Assembly (NCBI GenBank): GCA_041725895.1
Contig: JBGRQA010000026.1
Location: forward strand, 25,034 to 89,033
Direction of reading: 5' to 3'
DNA length: 64,000 bases
Origin: JBGRQA01 sp041725895
Lineage (GTDB): Bacteria > Bacteroidota > Bacteroidia > Bacteroidales > Marinifilaceae
The position numbers and the translations under genes were made by a program. Within the stretch, counting starts at the first letter, position 1, and each line of letters starts with the position of its first letter. Positions 17,470 through 26,191 of the stretch are shown here, in pieces. Below the pieces are notes generated by a model. That model was not told the DNA's origin and searched no databases. It worked only from the letters and a program-made list of their open reading frames with translations.

Positions 17470-17502
17470 AAGCCTGCACGATTCATTGTGCAGGCTTTTT
17501 TT
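17470..17502 (+). terminator. Terminator of the YebC-family gene
   Basis: AAGCCTGCAC (17470-17479) pairs perfectly with GTGCAGGCTT (17488-17497) and runs into seven T. Confidence 0.92.
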
Positions 17503-17515
17503 ATACCCCGTATCC

Positions 17516-17755
17516 TGCATGGCGGTGCAATTCAGCCTATTCTTTTAATTTTGGTCACTGCGGCACCGCTAGAAACGCACATTATACTACAATAATGCTT
17601 CCCCTCCTGGGAAGAAATGGTTTTGTAAAAAAAAATCTTTGTCCTGTATGCAATTTGAATGCCGGAGGCATTCCATTATTGTAGCACTAGCGTATCGGTT
17701 GCAAAATCAACCCTGGAGGGGTTGCATTATTTCTATTTCATGATCTATTTTGTAT
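17516..17755. repeat. Hairpin-array repeat, copy 1 of a ~240-bp direct duplication
   Basis: Contains GCGGTGC/GCGGCACCGC elements, CTTCCCCTCCTGGGAAG, GAATGCCGGAGGCATTC and CAACCCTGGAGGGGTTG, each a short hairpin, separated by A/T-rich spacers and a CTACAATAATGC box. The same order is repeated 271 bases downstream. Confidence 0.88.
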
Positions 17756-17786
17756 AGATTAATTTTTCTTTGAAAATGGAATTCAT

Positions 17787-18030
17787 TGCATGGCGGTGCA
17801 ATTCAACATATTCTTTTAATTATGGTCACTGCGGCACCGCTTAAAACGCACATTATAATACAATGTGCTACAATAATGCTTCCCCTCCTGGGAAGAAATG
17901 GTTTTGTAAAAAAAAATCTTTGTCCTGTATACAATTTGAATGCCGGAGGCATTCCATTATTGTAGCACTAGCGTTTCGGTTTCAAAATCAACCCTGGAGG
18001 GGTTGCATTATTTCTATTCTATGATTCATT
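17787..18030. repeat. Hairpin-array repeat, copy 2 of the direct duplication
   Basis: Nearly identical to 17516-17755, with a few substitutions and about 12 extra bases (an additional ACAATGTGCT) before the CTACAATAATGC box. No transposase or terminal inverted repeats are visible, so this is an intergenic repeat array rather than an insertion sequence. Confidence 0.88.
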
Positions 18031-18206
18031 TTATGCCCATTACACCTCTCTGTGAATCCCGATTCAATTGCTCTTTTTTTCCCTCCCAAAATCTTAAATA
18101 CACTTAACAGGGATTTAGAGGTCCGTTAAACTTTTTTTACCCCTTTCAAATCCCCGTATACATTGGGATTTGAATAGAAATAACTGATTCATAATACGAA
18201 TGACTT

Positions 18207-18235
18207 TTGTTTTGCATGGGAATTTAGTATATTTA
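18207..18235 (+). promoter_or_regulatory. Possible promoter of the acyl-CoA gene cluster
   Basis: TTG at 18207-18209 and TATATTTA at 18228-18235, spaced by 18 bases, match the Bacteroidota consensus with one mismatch (A for the final G). It lies 31 bases upstream of the first gene of the long co-directional cluster. Confidence 0.4.
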
Positions 18236-18265
18236 GATATATAGATGCCAAGCCTTATTTAACCT

Positions 18266-19042
18266 ATGGATTATACACACTTAAAGTTTGAAGAAATCGA
18301 TCGGGTTGGAATACTGAGTATTAATCGTCCCGATGCATTGAATGCCATAAATCAGGAACTCATGCTGGAGTTGGCTCAATTCCTTGACGACCTTTCAGCC
18401 AAAACTCATCTGCGTGTTCTTATTGTGACAGGTGTTGGAAAGGCATTTATCGCCGGAGCCGACATCAAAGCCTTTCAGGATATGAGTCCGGAGGAAGCCT
18501 ATGATTTTTCAGAATTGGGGAAACGGGTGTTCAATGGATTCTCCTCATTGGATATTCCTGTAATTGCAGCTATCAACGGTTACGCTCTGGGTGGTGGTTT
18601 GGAACTGGCACTTGGTTGCGATATTCGTGTAGCCAATGAGAAAACCCGTTTGGGGCTGCCGGAGTGCAGTTTGGGCTTGATTCCCGGTTTCAACGGTACC
18701 CAAAGGTTGACCCGTTTGATTGGTTTGGGCAATGCTTTGTATATGATGCTGCTGGGGGAGGGGATTTCTGCCTCAGATGCTTATCAAATAGGGCTGGTGC
18801 AAAAATTATGTGCTCCCGAAACACTTATGGAGGAAGTAATGGAAATGGCCCGCAAAATGACGGAAAAGGGGCCCAATGCCCTGAAGCGAATCAAGGAGGT
18901 GGCCCGCAAAGGTTTGGAATTGTCAATGAAGGAGGCTTCCAAAATGGAATCCAAGGAGTTTGGAAGAATGTTCAAAAGTTCTAATCTGGAACGAAAGGAA
19001 GGCATTTCAGCTTTTATCGAGAAACGGAAGCCGAATTGGTAA
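18266..19042 (+). CDS. Enoyl-CoA hydratase (crotonase type)
   Basis: 258 residues, the standard crotonase length. It hydrates 2-enoyl-CoA such as crotonyl-CoA to 3-hydroxyacyl-CoA. The oxyanion-hole segments AGADIKAF and YALGGGLELALGCD and the second catalytic Glu in LGLPECSLGLIPGFNGTQRL are present, so both catalytic glutamates of classic hydratases are kept. First gene of a co-directional set with 3-hydroxyacyl-CoA dehydrogenase, thiolase, acyl-CoA dehydrogenase and ETF, which supports a role in C4 beta-oxidation or butyrate formation. Confidence 0.93.
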   Translation: MDYTHLKFEEIDRVGILSINRPDALNAINQELMLELAQFLDDLSAKTHLRVLIVTGVGKAFIAGADIKAFQDMSPEEAYDFSELGKRVFNGFSSLDIPVIAAINGYALGGGLELALGCDIRVANEKTRLGLPECSLGLIPGFNGTQRLTRLIGLGNALYMMLLGEGISASDAYQIGLVQKLCAPETLMEEVMEMARKMTEKGPNALKRIKEVARKGLELSMKEASKMESKEFGRMFKSSNLERKEGISAFIEKRKPNW

Positions 19043-19133
19043 TCAGCGGGGGATGGAATTGCCTCAGCTGTTGTATTCCCTTGTTTGATTCGTTGCAAAT
19101 AAAATCAAGGAAACCCTTAATCAAATAACTACT

Positions 19134-20468
19134 ATGAATTTGTCTCAAAAATTGGAGAAAGTTAGTGTACTGGGAGCTGCCGGTAAAATGGGGAGTGGAA
19201 TTCTGGTGCTCCTTGCCATCGAAATGGGAAAGTATAGGCTTTCTTCGCCTGAAAAATCAAAGGAATATGTGTTGAATGCGATTGATGTATCCAATATCGC
19301 TTTGTACAATCTGATTGAGTATGTAAGAAAACAGTTGGAGAAGCATGCGGAGAAACGAATCGTGGAGATGAGGCAGTTGTATAGGGAGCGGGAGGATTTG
19401 GTGGAAAACGGAGAGGTGATTCAGGAGTATGTGAACGACATCCTTGGCATGATCAAGACATCAACTCGTTTGGAAGCAACTTACGATTCCAATTTGGTGT
19501 TTGAGGCCATCAAGGAGGATAAGGACTTAAAAATTAAATTATTCTCGCAAATAAGAGATAACAATCCCAATGTATTGATTCTGACCAATACCTCTTCCAT
19601 CCCTATTGGTGAGATCGACAGGGAGGGAGGACTCAATGGACAGATTATCGGTTTCCATTTCTACAATCCTCCGGTAGTTCAAAAGCTGCTTGAAATTATC
19701 AAGGCAGAGAATACCCAGGAGGAATTGGCACAATTGGCAGAGGAATTGGCCAAATCCATGCGAAAAGTTATTGTTTACTCCAGTGACAAAGCCGGGTTTA
19801 TCGGGAACGGTCATTTTATGCGTGATGCACTGTATGCCTTGAATAAAGCCGAAGAGCTGTCCATAGAGATGGGATGGGCCAAAGCCATCTATATGATAGA
19901 TATGATCACCCGCGATCTTTTACTTCGGCCCATGGGCATCTTCCAACTGATCGATTATGTGGGGATTGATGTCACCCGGTTCATATTGCAGAGCATGCAA
20001 CCATCTTTCCCCGATGAAATACTGGAGCATTTCCTTTTGAATACGTTGATGGATCAGTCCGTAACAGGTGGACAGTATGCTGATGGATCTCAAAAGGATG
20101 GATTCTTTAAGTACGAGAAGGGGAGAATTGTAGAGGTCTATGACCCCAAAAGTGAAGAGTACCAGGTAGCCGAATTGGTGAAAGTGGATTGTCTGGAGAA
20201 GTTGGGAACACTGCCTGGCTTGAAGATCAACTGGAGAATGGTGGTTCGGGATGCCAACAAGAAGGAGGTACTGGAGAAGTTTTTCCGTCAGTTGAGGAAA
20301 TTGGACAGTATGGGTGCTGAATTGGCTATTGATTACGGACGAAATTCCGGGGCCATTGCCAAAATGTTAGTGGATACGGATGTGGCCGCAACGGAGCAGG
20401 ATGTGAATACGGTATTGGAAACCGGGTTTTATCATGCCTACGGTCCCATCAACGAATACTTTAATTAG
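19134..20468 (+). CDS. 3-hydroxyacyl-CoA dehydrogenase (NAD-binding family), enlarged
   Basis: 444 residues, well above the 280-310 of simple 3-hydroxybutyryl-CoA dehydrogenases. The N-terminal Rossmann motif is VLGAAGKMGSGI. An extra helical, charged stretch (about 45-105, rich in Glu/Arg/Lys) lies inside the NAD domain before the usual NLVFEAIKEDKDLKIKLFSQI. TNTSSIPIGEI, GFHFYNPP (catalytic His region) and KAGFIGNGHFMRDAL follow. The C-terminal domain has LLRPMGIFQLIDYVGIDV and a long extension to residue 444. It oxidises 3-hydroxyacyl-CoA with NAD. The enlarged form resembles those in Bacteroidota acyl-CoA clusters; its chain-length preference is unknown. Confidence 0.88.
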   Translation: MNLSQKLEKVSVLGAAGKMGSGILVLLAIEMGKYRLSSPEKSKEYVLNAIDVSNIALYNLIEYVRKQLEKHAEKRIVEMRQLYREREDLVENGEVIQEYVNDILGMIKTSTRLEATYDSNLVFEAIKEDKDLKIKLFSQIRDNNPNVLILTNTSSIPIGEIDREGGLNGQIIGFHFYNPPVVQKLLEIIKAENTQEELAQLAEELAKSMRKVIVYSSDKAGFIGNGHFMRDALYALNKAEELSIEMGWAKAIYMIDMITRDLLLRPMGIFQLIDYVGIDVTRFILQSMQPSFPDEILEHFLLNTLMDQSVTGGQYADGSQKDGFFKYEKGRIVEVYDPKSEEYQVAELVKVDCLEKLGTLPGLKINWRMVVRDANKKEVLEKFFRQLRKLDSMGAELAIDYGRNSGAIAKMLVDTDVAATEQDVNTVLETGFYHAYGPINEYFN

Positions 20469-20513
20469 AACTAGTTCCTTTTAGTTTAGAATCGAACCAG
20501 AAAAGTTGGAGAC

Positions 20514-21758
20514 ATGAAGAAGTTAAGACGAAAAATATATATGGTGGCCGGTTACAATACCATTTCCCTGGGAACCGGACGTAAGGAGTTTCATCCCAAA
20601 AAGGCGAGACCGGGTTTGGAGCATTACATCAGGGAAGCCGGACAAGCTACCTTGCAGATGATTGGTGGGGCCGAAAATGTTGATGAAGGAGTGATTGGAA
20701 ACTTTATGGCTTCCCGCTTCAACAAGCAGGCCAACCTTCCGGCCTTTCTGCCCACCATTGATGAGGGATTGCGGTACAAGCCTGCGGTAAGTGTAGAGGG
20801 AGCCTGTGCTTCGGGGGGATTGGCCCTGACTACAGGGATGAAATCCATATTGGCGGAAACAGCTGATGTGGTACTGGCGCTTGGTTTTGAGGTGCAAAAT
20901 ACTGTGAAGGCCATGTATGGAGCGGATATTTTGGCCGGTGCCGGTTGGTTCAAAACCCGCAAGGAGGGACATGCTTACTATTTTCCTGGAAAATTCAGCG
21001 ACCGGGCTGGAGCTTACTACCGGAAGTACGGGCAGGAGAAAACCAGGAAGGCCATGGCCAAGTGGTATTGCAATGCCATAGAGAATGCCCGTTTGTGTAA
21101 AACTGCCCAGGAGTATCACAACAGCAATTCCGATTTGGAGGGGACTGCCAATGCTCCCCTGAACCCAAGGTCTTTTGTGGAGCATCTGAATGTATTTGAT
21201 TGTTCCAAAGTATCCGACGGGGCTTCCTCCATAGCCATTGTTTCGGAGGAGGGGTTAAAAAGAATCGGAATGAAGCCTGAGGATGCAGTTGAGGTTGTTG
21301 GCTTTGCCCATATCGAGGCGGATATTACCCGGGAACCGGAAAATATGACTCGTTTGACAACTATGGAGCATGCTGTGAGGAAAGCATTGGATGTTGCAGG
21401 TGTTTCACTGGATCAGATTGGGACTATGGAGGTTCACGATTGCTTCTCCATTGCAGGAATCATGGCGATTGAAGCCATCGGTCTGGCACCTGAAGGAAAA
21501 GGGATCGATTACGTGATGCAGGGGAATACATCCCGATGCGGACGGTTGCCTGTGAATACAACGGGAGGTTTGATTGGTTGGGGGCATCCCACCGGAGCTA
21601 CCGGAGTTCACCAGGCGGTAACCGTATGGGAGCAGTTGACCGGTAAGGCAGGTGATGCTCAAATAAAAATACATGCCGAACGTCCCTATGCACTTTCGGT
21701 GAATATGGGCGGGGACGATAAATCATTGGTGGCCATCGTGTATCGACGAGGTCAGTAG
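20514..21758 (+). CDS. Thiolase, SCP2-type acetyl-CoA acyltransferase
   Basis: 414 residues. The catalytic Cys lies in SVEGACASGGLAL (about residue 100) and the C-terminal catalytic region has EVHDCFSIAGIMAIE and GGLIGWGHPTGATG (catalytic His). The classical thiolase C-terminal CGG-type motif is replaced by the SCP2/archaeal-type arrangement. It performs reversible cleavage of 3-ketoacyl-CoA with CoA. Its position after hydratase and 3-hydroxyacyl-CoA dehydrogenase completes the beta-oxidation set. A second start at residue 10 (MVAGYN) is possible; I keep the upstream ATG. Confidence 0.88.
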   Translation: MKKLRRKIYMVAGYNTISLGTGRKEFHPKKARPGLEHYIREAGQATLQMIGGAENVDEGVIGNFMASRFNKQANLPAFLPTIDEGLRYKPAVSVEGACASGGLALTTGMKSILAETADVVLALGFEVQNTVKAMYGADILAGAGWFKTRKEGHAYYFPGKFSDRAGAYYRKYGQEKTRKAMAKWYCNAIENARLCKTAQEYHNSNSDLEGTANAPLNPRSFVEHLNVFDCSKVSDGASSIAIVSEEGLKRIGMKPEDAVEVVGFAHIEADITREPENMTRLTTMEHAVRKALDVAGVSLDQIGTMEVHDCFSIAGIMAIEAIGLAPEGKGIDYVMQGNTSRCGRLPVNTTGGLIGWGHPTGATGVHQAVTVWEQLTGKAGDAQIKIHAERPYALSVNMGGDDKSLVAIVYRRGQ

Positions 21759-21865
21759 AAAGTATCAGTCGGATCTTAGTGGAGAGGGATTTTAAGGGGG
21801 AGATCGATTCCGAAGGATTGGTGAAAGAAGGAATTGAAGAGTAGTCACACCTTAAATATTGAACT

Positions 21866-23014
21866 ATGAATTTTGACTTTACAGAGGAGCAAATCATGAT
21901 TCGGGATGCGGCCCGTGATTTTGCTCAGCGGGAACTGCTACCGGGCGTAATCGAAAGAGATAGTAAGGCTCTCTACCCTGCCGAGCAGGTCAAGCGACTG
22001 GCTGATCTGGGTTTTTTGGGCATGCTCGTGGATCCCAAATACGATGGGGGAGGAATGGATACGGTCTCCTATGTATTGGCCATGGAGGAAATATCGAAAG
22101 TGGACTCTTCGGTTTCCGTTATTATGTCGGTGAACAATTCCCTGGTATGTTGGGGAATTCAAAAATATGGATCGGAGGAGCAGAAGGAGAAGTTCCTGAA
22201 GCCCATGGCCCGGGGCGATAAAATTGGAGCCTTCCTGCTTTCGGAACCCGAAGCGGGATCGGATGCCACATCTCAAAGAACTATGGCTGTGGATATGGGG
22301 GACCATTACCTTGTGAACGGGACCAAAAACTGGATCACGAATGGAAATACCGCCTCTACCTATATCCTAATTGCCCAAACGCATCCTGAGAAGAAGCATC
22401 GTGGTATCAATGCTTTGATTGTTGACAGGGATTCGGAAGGGATCTCCATTGGGCCGCATGAGGACAAGATGGGGATGCGTGGTTCGGATACTCATTCGGT
22501 AATGTTTAACAATGTAAAAGTACCGAAGGAGAATCGATTGGGAGAGGATGGATTCGGCTTTAAGCTGGCCATGAAATCCCTGGAGGGCGGTCGGATCGGA
22601 ATTGCCTCTCAGGCCCTGGGAATAGCTTCCGGAGCTTATGAATTATCGCTGAAATATGCCCAGGAACGGAAAGCATTTGGGACCGAAATCTTCAACCACC
22701 AGGCCATTGCGTTCAAGCTGGCCGATATGGCGGTTCAGATTGAGGCGGCTCGTCATTTCTGTTTAAAGGCAGCTTGGCTGAAGGATCAGGGGAAACCTTA
22801 CGGACAAGCCAGTGCGATGGCAAAACTTTATGCAGCTGACGCAGCCATGAATGTAACCACCGAAGCCGTTCAGATTCACGGTGGTTACGGCTACGTAAAG
22901 GAATATCATGTGGAGCGCCTGATGCGGGATGCCAAGCTGACCCAAATCTACGAGGGAACTTCCGAAATTCAGAAAATAGTGATCTCCCGGGGATTGCTGG
23001 ACGGTTCAGTCTAG
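21866..23014 (+). CDS. Short-chain (butyryl-type) acyl-CoA dehydrogenase
   Basis: 382 residues, standard. It oxidises acyl-CoA to 2-enoyl-CoA using FAD and passes electrons to ETF, encoded next door. Motifs: FLLSEPEAGSDATSQRT and NGTKNWITNG (FAD contacts), QERKAFGTEIFNHQAIAFKLADM, IHGGYGYVKEYHVERL, and the catalytic Glu in IYEGTSEIQKIVI, the canonical position of short-chain enzymes. The helix segment LEGGRIGIA has Gly where isovaleryl-CoA dehydrogenase has its catalytic Glu. Probably butyryl-CoA dehydrogenase, followed by etfB after 55 bases. Confidence 0.93.
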   Translation: MNFDFTEEQIMIRDAARDFAQRELLPGVIERDSKALYPAEQVKRLADLGFLGMLVDPKYDGGGMDTVSYVLAMEEISKVDSSVSVIMSVNNSLVCWGIQKYGSEEQKEKFLKPMARGDKIGAFLLSEPEAGSDATSQRTMAVDMGDHYLVNGTKNWITNGNTASTYILIAQTHPEKKHRGINALIVDRDSEGISIGPHEDKMGMRGSDTHSVMFNNVKVPKENRLGEDGFGFKLAMKSLEGGRIGIASQALGIASGAYELSLKYAQERKAFGTEIFNHQAIAFKLADMAVQIEAARHFCLKAAWLKDQGKPYGQASAMAKLYAADAAMNVTTEAVQIHGGYGYVKEYHVERLMRDAKLTQIYEGTSEIQKIVISRGLLDGSV

Positions 23015-23069
23015 CTCGGAAGGGAGCAACCAGAAATAGAAACTCATTCTTACTAAAACAGATCATATT

Positions 23070-23819
23070 ATGAAGATATTGTTGTGCTTAAGTAATGTGC
23101 CTGACACTACCACGAAGATAAGGTTTGTCGAGAGCGATACTCAATTGGATACTGCCAATGTGCAGTGGATTATCAATCCCTGGGATGAATTTGCGCTGAC
23201 CCGCGCTCTGGAATTGAAGGAAGATACGGGGAATCCTGTGAATGAGGTTTGTGTTGTGAATGTAGGAACTGTGGCTACTGAGCCTACCATTCGCAAAACT
23301 TTGGCCATTGGAGCCGATCGTGCGGTTCGTATCGATGCAGAACCCCTGGATGCCTACTTTGTTGCCTACCAGATTGCCGAATTTATTAAGAAGGAACCTT
23401 TCGATATTATCCTCTGTGGAATTGAGTCCAGTGATTACAACGGTTCCTCTGTGGGTTCCATGTTGGCTGAATTCCTGGATTGTCCTTCCATTTCATCGGT
23501 GACCACTCTCGATTTTGATGGCGATCAGCTGCAAGTGGCTCGTGCCATTCCCGGCGGGAAGCAGGTAATGGAAACTCAAACCCCTTTTGTGGCTGTGGTT
23601 CAGAAAGGAATTTCCCAGGAGCCAAGAATCCCTTCGATGCGAGGCATAATGATGGCGCGGAAGAAGCCGCTTCAGGTTATGGAAGCTGCTCCTGGGGAGG
23701 CTCTCACCAAGTGTGTAAAATACGAACTACCACAGGCCAAAGCAGCCTGTAAGATGGTTGAGGCGGAGAATGTGGATCATCTTGTGGACTTGTTGTACAA
23801 TGAGGCCAAGATTCTCTGA
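23070..23819 (+). CDS. etfB: Electron transfer flavoprotein subunit beta
   Basis: 249 residues. The N-terminus KILLCLSNVPDTTTKIRF and DIILCGIESSDYNGSSVG, VARAIPGGKQVMETQTP and SMRGIMMARKKPLQ are ETF-beta hallmarks (AMP/FAD binding and partner recognition loop). It forms a heterodimer with EtfA and carries electrons from acyl-CoA dehydrogenases. The downstream membrane Fe-S proteins argue that the acceptor is the quinone pool rather than ferredoxin. Whether a second, bifurcating flavin site exists cannot be decided by eye. Confidence 0.95.
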   Translation: MKILLCLSNVPDTTTKIRFVESDTQLDTANVQWIINPWDEFALTRALELKEDTGNPVNEVCVVNVGTVATEPTIRKTLAIGADRAVRIDAEPLDAYFVAYQIAEFIKKEPFDIILCGIESSDYNGSSVGSMLAEFLDCPSISSVTTLDFDGDQLQVARAIPGGKQVMETQTPFVAVVQKGISQEPRIPSMRGIMMARKKPLQVMEAAPGEALTKCVKYELPQAKAACKMVEAENVDHLVDLLYNEAKIL

Positions 23820-23858
23820 TGATTGAAAATTATTGTTGAACATTGAAAATTGTAGCGT

Positions 23859-24833
23859 ATGTCAGTAATAGCATTTGCCAAAAATTGGGAGGGAAAATTC
23901 AAAAATTCCAGTTACGAGCTGGTATCCTATACAAAAGAGTTAGCCAATCGAATGAACACCCGGGCTATTGTGGTCTCCATCGGCCAGGTGGACGAGTCGG
24001 AACTAATGGTGTTGGGGGAGTACGGTGCCGACCGGATCATAACTGTGGAAGATGAACGTTTGAATTATCTGAACAGTCGGGTGTATGCCGAGGTGATTGC
24101 CCAGGTAGCCCGAAAAGAATCGGCCAGGGTTGTGGTTCTCACGGATAACAATTCCGGGAAAGGGATTTCTCCACGTTTGTCTGTTCAGCTGAAAGCCGGG
24201 TTGGCTTCTTCTGTTCTGGATATCCCCTTGTCCTTAGATCCTTTTGTGGTTAAAAAGAAAGTGTTCTCCGGGAAAGCCTATGCTCATGTCCGGATGGACT
24301 CCGAGGTGAAGATTCTGTCCATTGCCAAGAATTGCTTTGGCCGGGTGAAGAACTCCAATCAGGCCAGCATTGAAAAGTTTATTCCCGAATTGAGTGAGAA
24401 GTTCTTTAAGATCAATGTGAAAAGTGTTGAGAAGTCGCAGGAGAAAATCATTCTAACGGATGCGGATATCGTTGTGTCCGGAGGCCGGGGAATGAAGAAG
24501 TCGGAAAATTGGGGGCCGTTGGAGGAGCTGGCCGATGTTTTGGGAGCTGCTACTGCCTGTTCCCGTCCTGTTTCCGATGAGGGCTGGAGAAGCCACGAGG
24601 AGCATGTGGGGCAAACCGGTAAGGTGATTGCGCCCAATCTTTACATTGCCGCAGGAATTTCGGGAGCCATCCAGCACGTTGCCGGGGTGAGTCGTTCCAA
24701 ATGCATTGTGGCCATCAATACCGATCCGGAGGCTCCAATTTTTGAGGTCGCCGATTACGGTATTCTTGGTGATGCCCAGGAAGTGTTGCCCCGATTGACC
24801 AAGGCCTTTAAGGAAGCTAAAGTTCATCAATAA
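23859..24833 (+). CDS. etfA: Electron transfer flavoprotein subunit alpha
   Basis: 324 residues, normal. The C-terminal FAD domain is intact: VVSGGRGMKKSENW, ACSRPVSDEGW, HVGQTGKVIAPNLYIAAGISGAIQH, IVAINTDPEAPIFEVADYGILGD. It holds the electron-carrying FAD of ETF. It follows etfB by 39 bases and precedes the membrane oxidoreductase gene by 21 bases, so the four genes at 23070-26989 form one electron-transfer unit. Confidence 0.96.
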   Translation: MSVIAFAKNWEGKFKNSSYELVSYTKELANRMNTRAIVVSIGQVDESELMVLGEYGADRIITVEDERLNYLNSRVYAEVIAQVARKESARVVVLTDNNSGKGISPRLSVQLKAGLASSVLDIPLSLDPFVVKKKVFSGKAYAHVRMDSEVKILSIAKNCFGRVKNSNQASIEKFIPELSEKFFKINVKSVEKSQEKIILTDADIVVSGGRGMKKSENWGPLEELADVLGAATACSRPVSDEGWRSHEEHVGQTGKVIAPNLYIAAGISGAIQHVAGVSRSKCIVAINTDPEAPIFEVADYGILGDAQEVLPRLTKAFKEAKVHQ

Positions 24834-24854
24834 TCATTTTCAAGTTCTTGCACC

Positions 24855-26114
24855 ATGCTAAAACAAGTGATTTTTAGTCTGATTCTTTTAATAACTATCG
24901 GGGTATTCGCCTGGACGATGCGTCGCCTTTGGGCCTTTTTTAAACTGACCAGGCCCGGATATCCTATTCAAAATATTTCGGCGCGCATTTCCCACACCCT
25001 TAATGTGGCCATAGGACAGAGTAAGATTTTTCGGAAGCCCATTGTTGGTTTGATGCACGCCTTGGTCTTTTGGGGGTTTATTGTAATTACCCTGGGAAGT
25101 ATCGAAATGGTAGTGGATGGTGTTACAGGAGCCGAGCGTGTTTTTGCATTTACCGGATGGTTCTACGATTTTGTGATTGCTTCCGGAGATATTTTTGCCT
25201 ATCTCATCCTGGTTTTTATTCTAGCCTTCCTGGTCCGTAGATTGTTTATGAAGATTCGAAGGTTTCAGGGGGTGGAAATCAATGGAAAAGCCAGTTGGGA
25301 TGCCAATATCTCTCTGCTTCTCATTTTATTGCTGATGGTATCCCTTATCGGTTACAATTTAGGTTACCTGGAATATCATTCCGGAGAAAAGGTAGGAGTT
25401 TATCCCATTAGTCACTTGTTGGTGGGGCAGTTGGGTTGGTCGTGGGGTATTATTATGGAAGTCAGCTGGTGGTTTCATATCCTTTTGATTTTTCTTTTTG
25501 CCAACTATCTGCCCTATTCCAAGCATTTTCATGTTTTTCTTTCGGTGCCCAATGTTTTTCTGGCCAATCTCAAACCTCTGGGGTATTTGCCCCACATGGA
25601 GAGTATTACCCGTGAAGTGAAGCTGATGCTGGATCCCAATGCTGCTTACGATGAAACCCAGGAGGTGGCTCGTTTTGGTGTGAAGGATGCGGAGGATGTT
25701 ACCTGGAAGAATTACTTCGATTCCCTTTCGTGTACCCAATGCGGCCGTTGTACGGATGTTTGTCCTGCCAATATTACCGGGAAGTTGCTTTCCCCCCGAA
25801 AGATATTTGTGGATCTGCGCAAGCGGATGGATGAGAAAGGGCCTTTGCTTTTGAAGGGAAAAGAGGATAGTAAATCATTGATTCGGGATTACATTAGCCT
25901 TGAGGAGCTTTGGGCTTGCACTACCTGTAATGCTTGTGCACAGGAATGCCCCTTGGATATCAGTCATCCCAATCTGATTGTGGATATGCGACGTTACCTG
26001 GTGATGGAGGAAGCAGCGGCTCCTGCCGAACTGAATTCCATGTTTACCTACATTGAAAACAATGGAGCGCCCTGGCAGTTTTCACCCGAGGATCGCTTGA
26101 AATGGACAGAATAA
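24855..26114 (+). CDS. Membrane Fe-S subunit of ETF:quinone oxidoreductase (HdrE/HdrC-like)
   Basis: 419 residues. The first ~250 hold about five membrane helices (2-20, 57-80, 100-125, 150-170, 205-225) with His residues that may bind heme b, as in the NarI/HdrE-like module. Two [4Fe-4S] motifs follow in the cytoplasmic part: CTQCGRCTDVCP (about 295-306) and CTTCNACAQECP (about 356-367). With the next gene this resembles the membrane EtfAB:(mena)quinone oxidoreductase (EMO) known from fatty-acid oxidising anaerobes and actinobacteria, where both parts are in one chain. It would pass electrons from ETF to menaquinone. That acceptor is inferred from context. Confidence 0.85.
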   Translation: MLKQVIFSLILLITIGVFAWTMRRLWAFFKLTRPGYPIQNISARISHTLNVAIGQSKIFRKPIVGLMHALVFWGFIVITLGSIEMVVDGVTGAERVFAFTGWFYDFVIASGDIFAYLILVFILAFLVRRLFMKIRRFQGVEINGKASWDANISLLLILLLMVSLIGYNLGYLEYHSGEKVGVYPISHLLVGQLGWSWGIIMEVSWWFHILLIFLFANYLPYSKHFHVFLSVPNVFLANLKPLGYLPHMESITREVKLMLDPNAAYDETQEVARFGVKDAEDVTWKNYFDSLSCTQCGRCTDVCPANITGKLLSPRKIFVDLRKRMDEKGPLLLKGKEDSKSLIRDYISLEELWACTTCNACAQECPLDISHPNLIVDMRRYLVMEEAAAPAELNSMFTYIENNGAPWQFSPEDRLKWTE

Positions 26115-26119
26115 ACGAA

Positions 26120-26170
26120 GTAGCAAGTTACATGTGGCAAGTCACAAGTATCTCTTGCTTCTTGTGACTC
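26120..26170. repeat. CTTG/CAAG repeat with hairpin in an intercistronic gap
   Basis: A chain of GCAAGT-type units then CTTG units; GTCACAAG (26141-26148) pairs perfectly with CTTGTGAC (26161-26168). It lacks a T tract, so it is not a typical terminator. Related in sequence to the blocks at 10662-10707 and 30442-30472. Confidence 0.6.
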
Positions 26171-26191
26171 GAAATAACCAATTATTGAACT

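Noticed and set aside
17516..18030. Possible insertion sequence or MITE pair
   Set aside because: No transposase, terminal inverted repeats or target-site duplications visible; internal hairpin modules fit a repeat array better.
26120..26170. Hairpin after the membrane Fe-S gene as a terminator
   Set aside because: No T tract, and the partner Fe-S subunit gene follows in the same direction, so read-through is expected.
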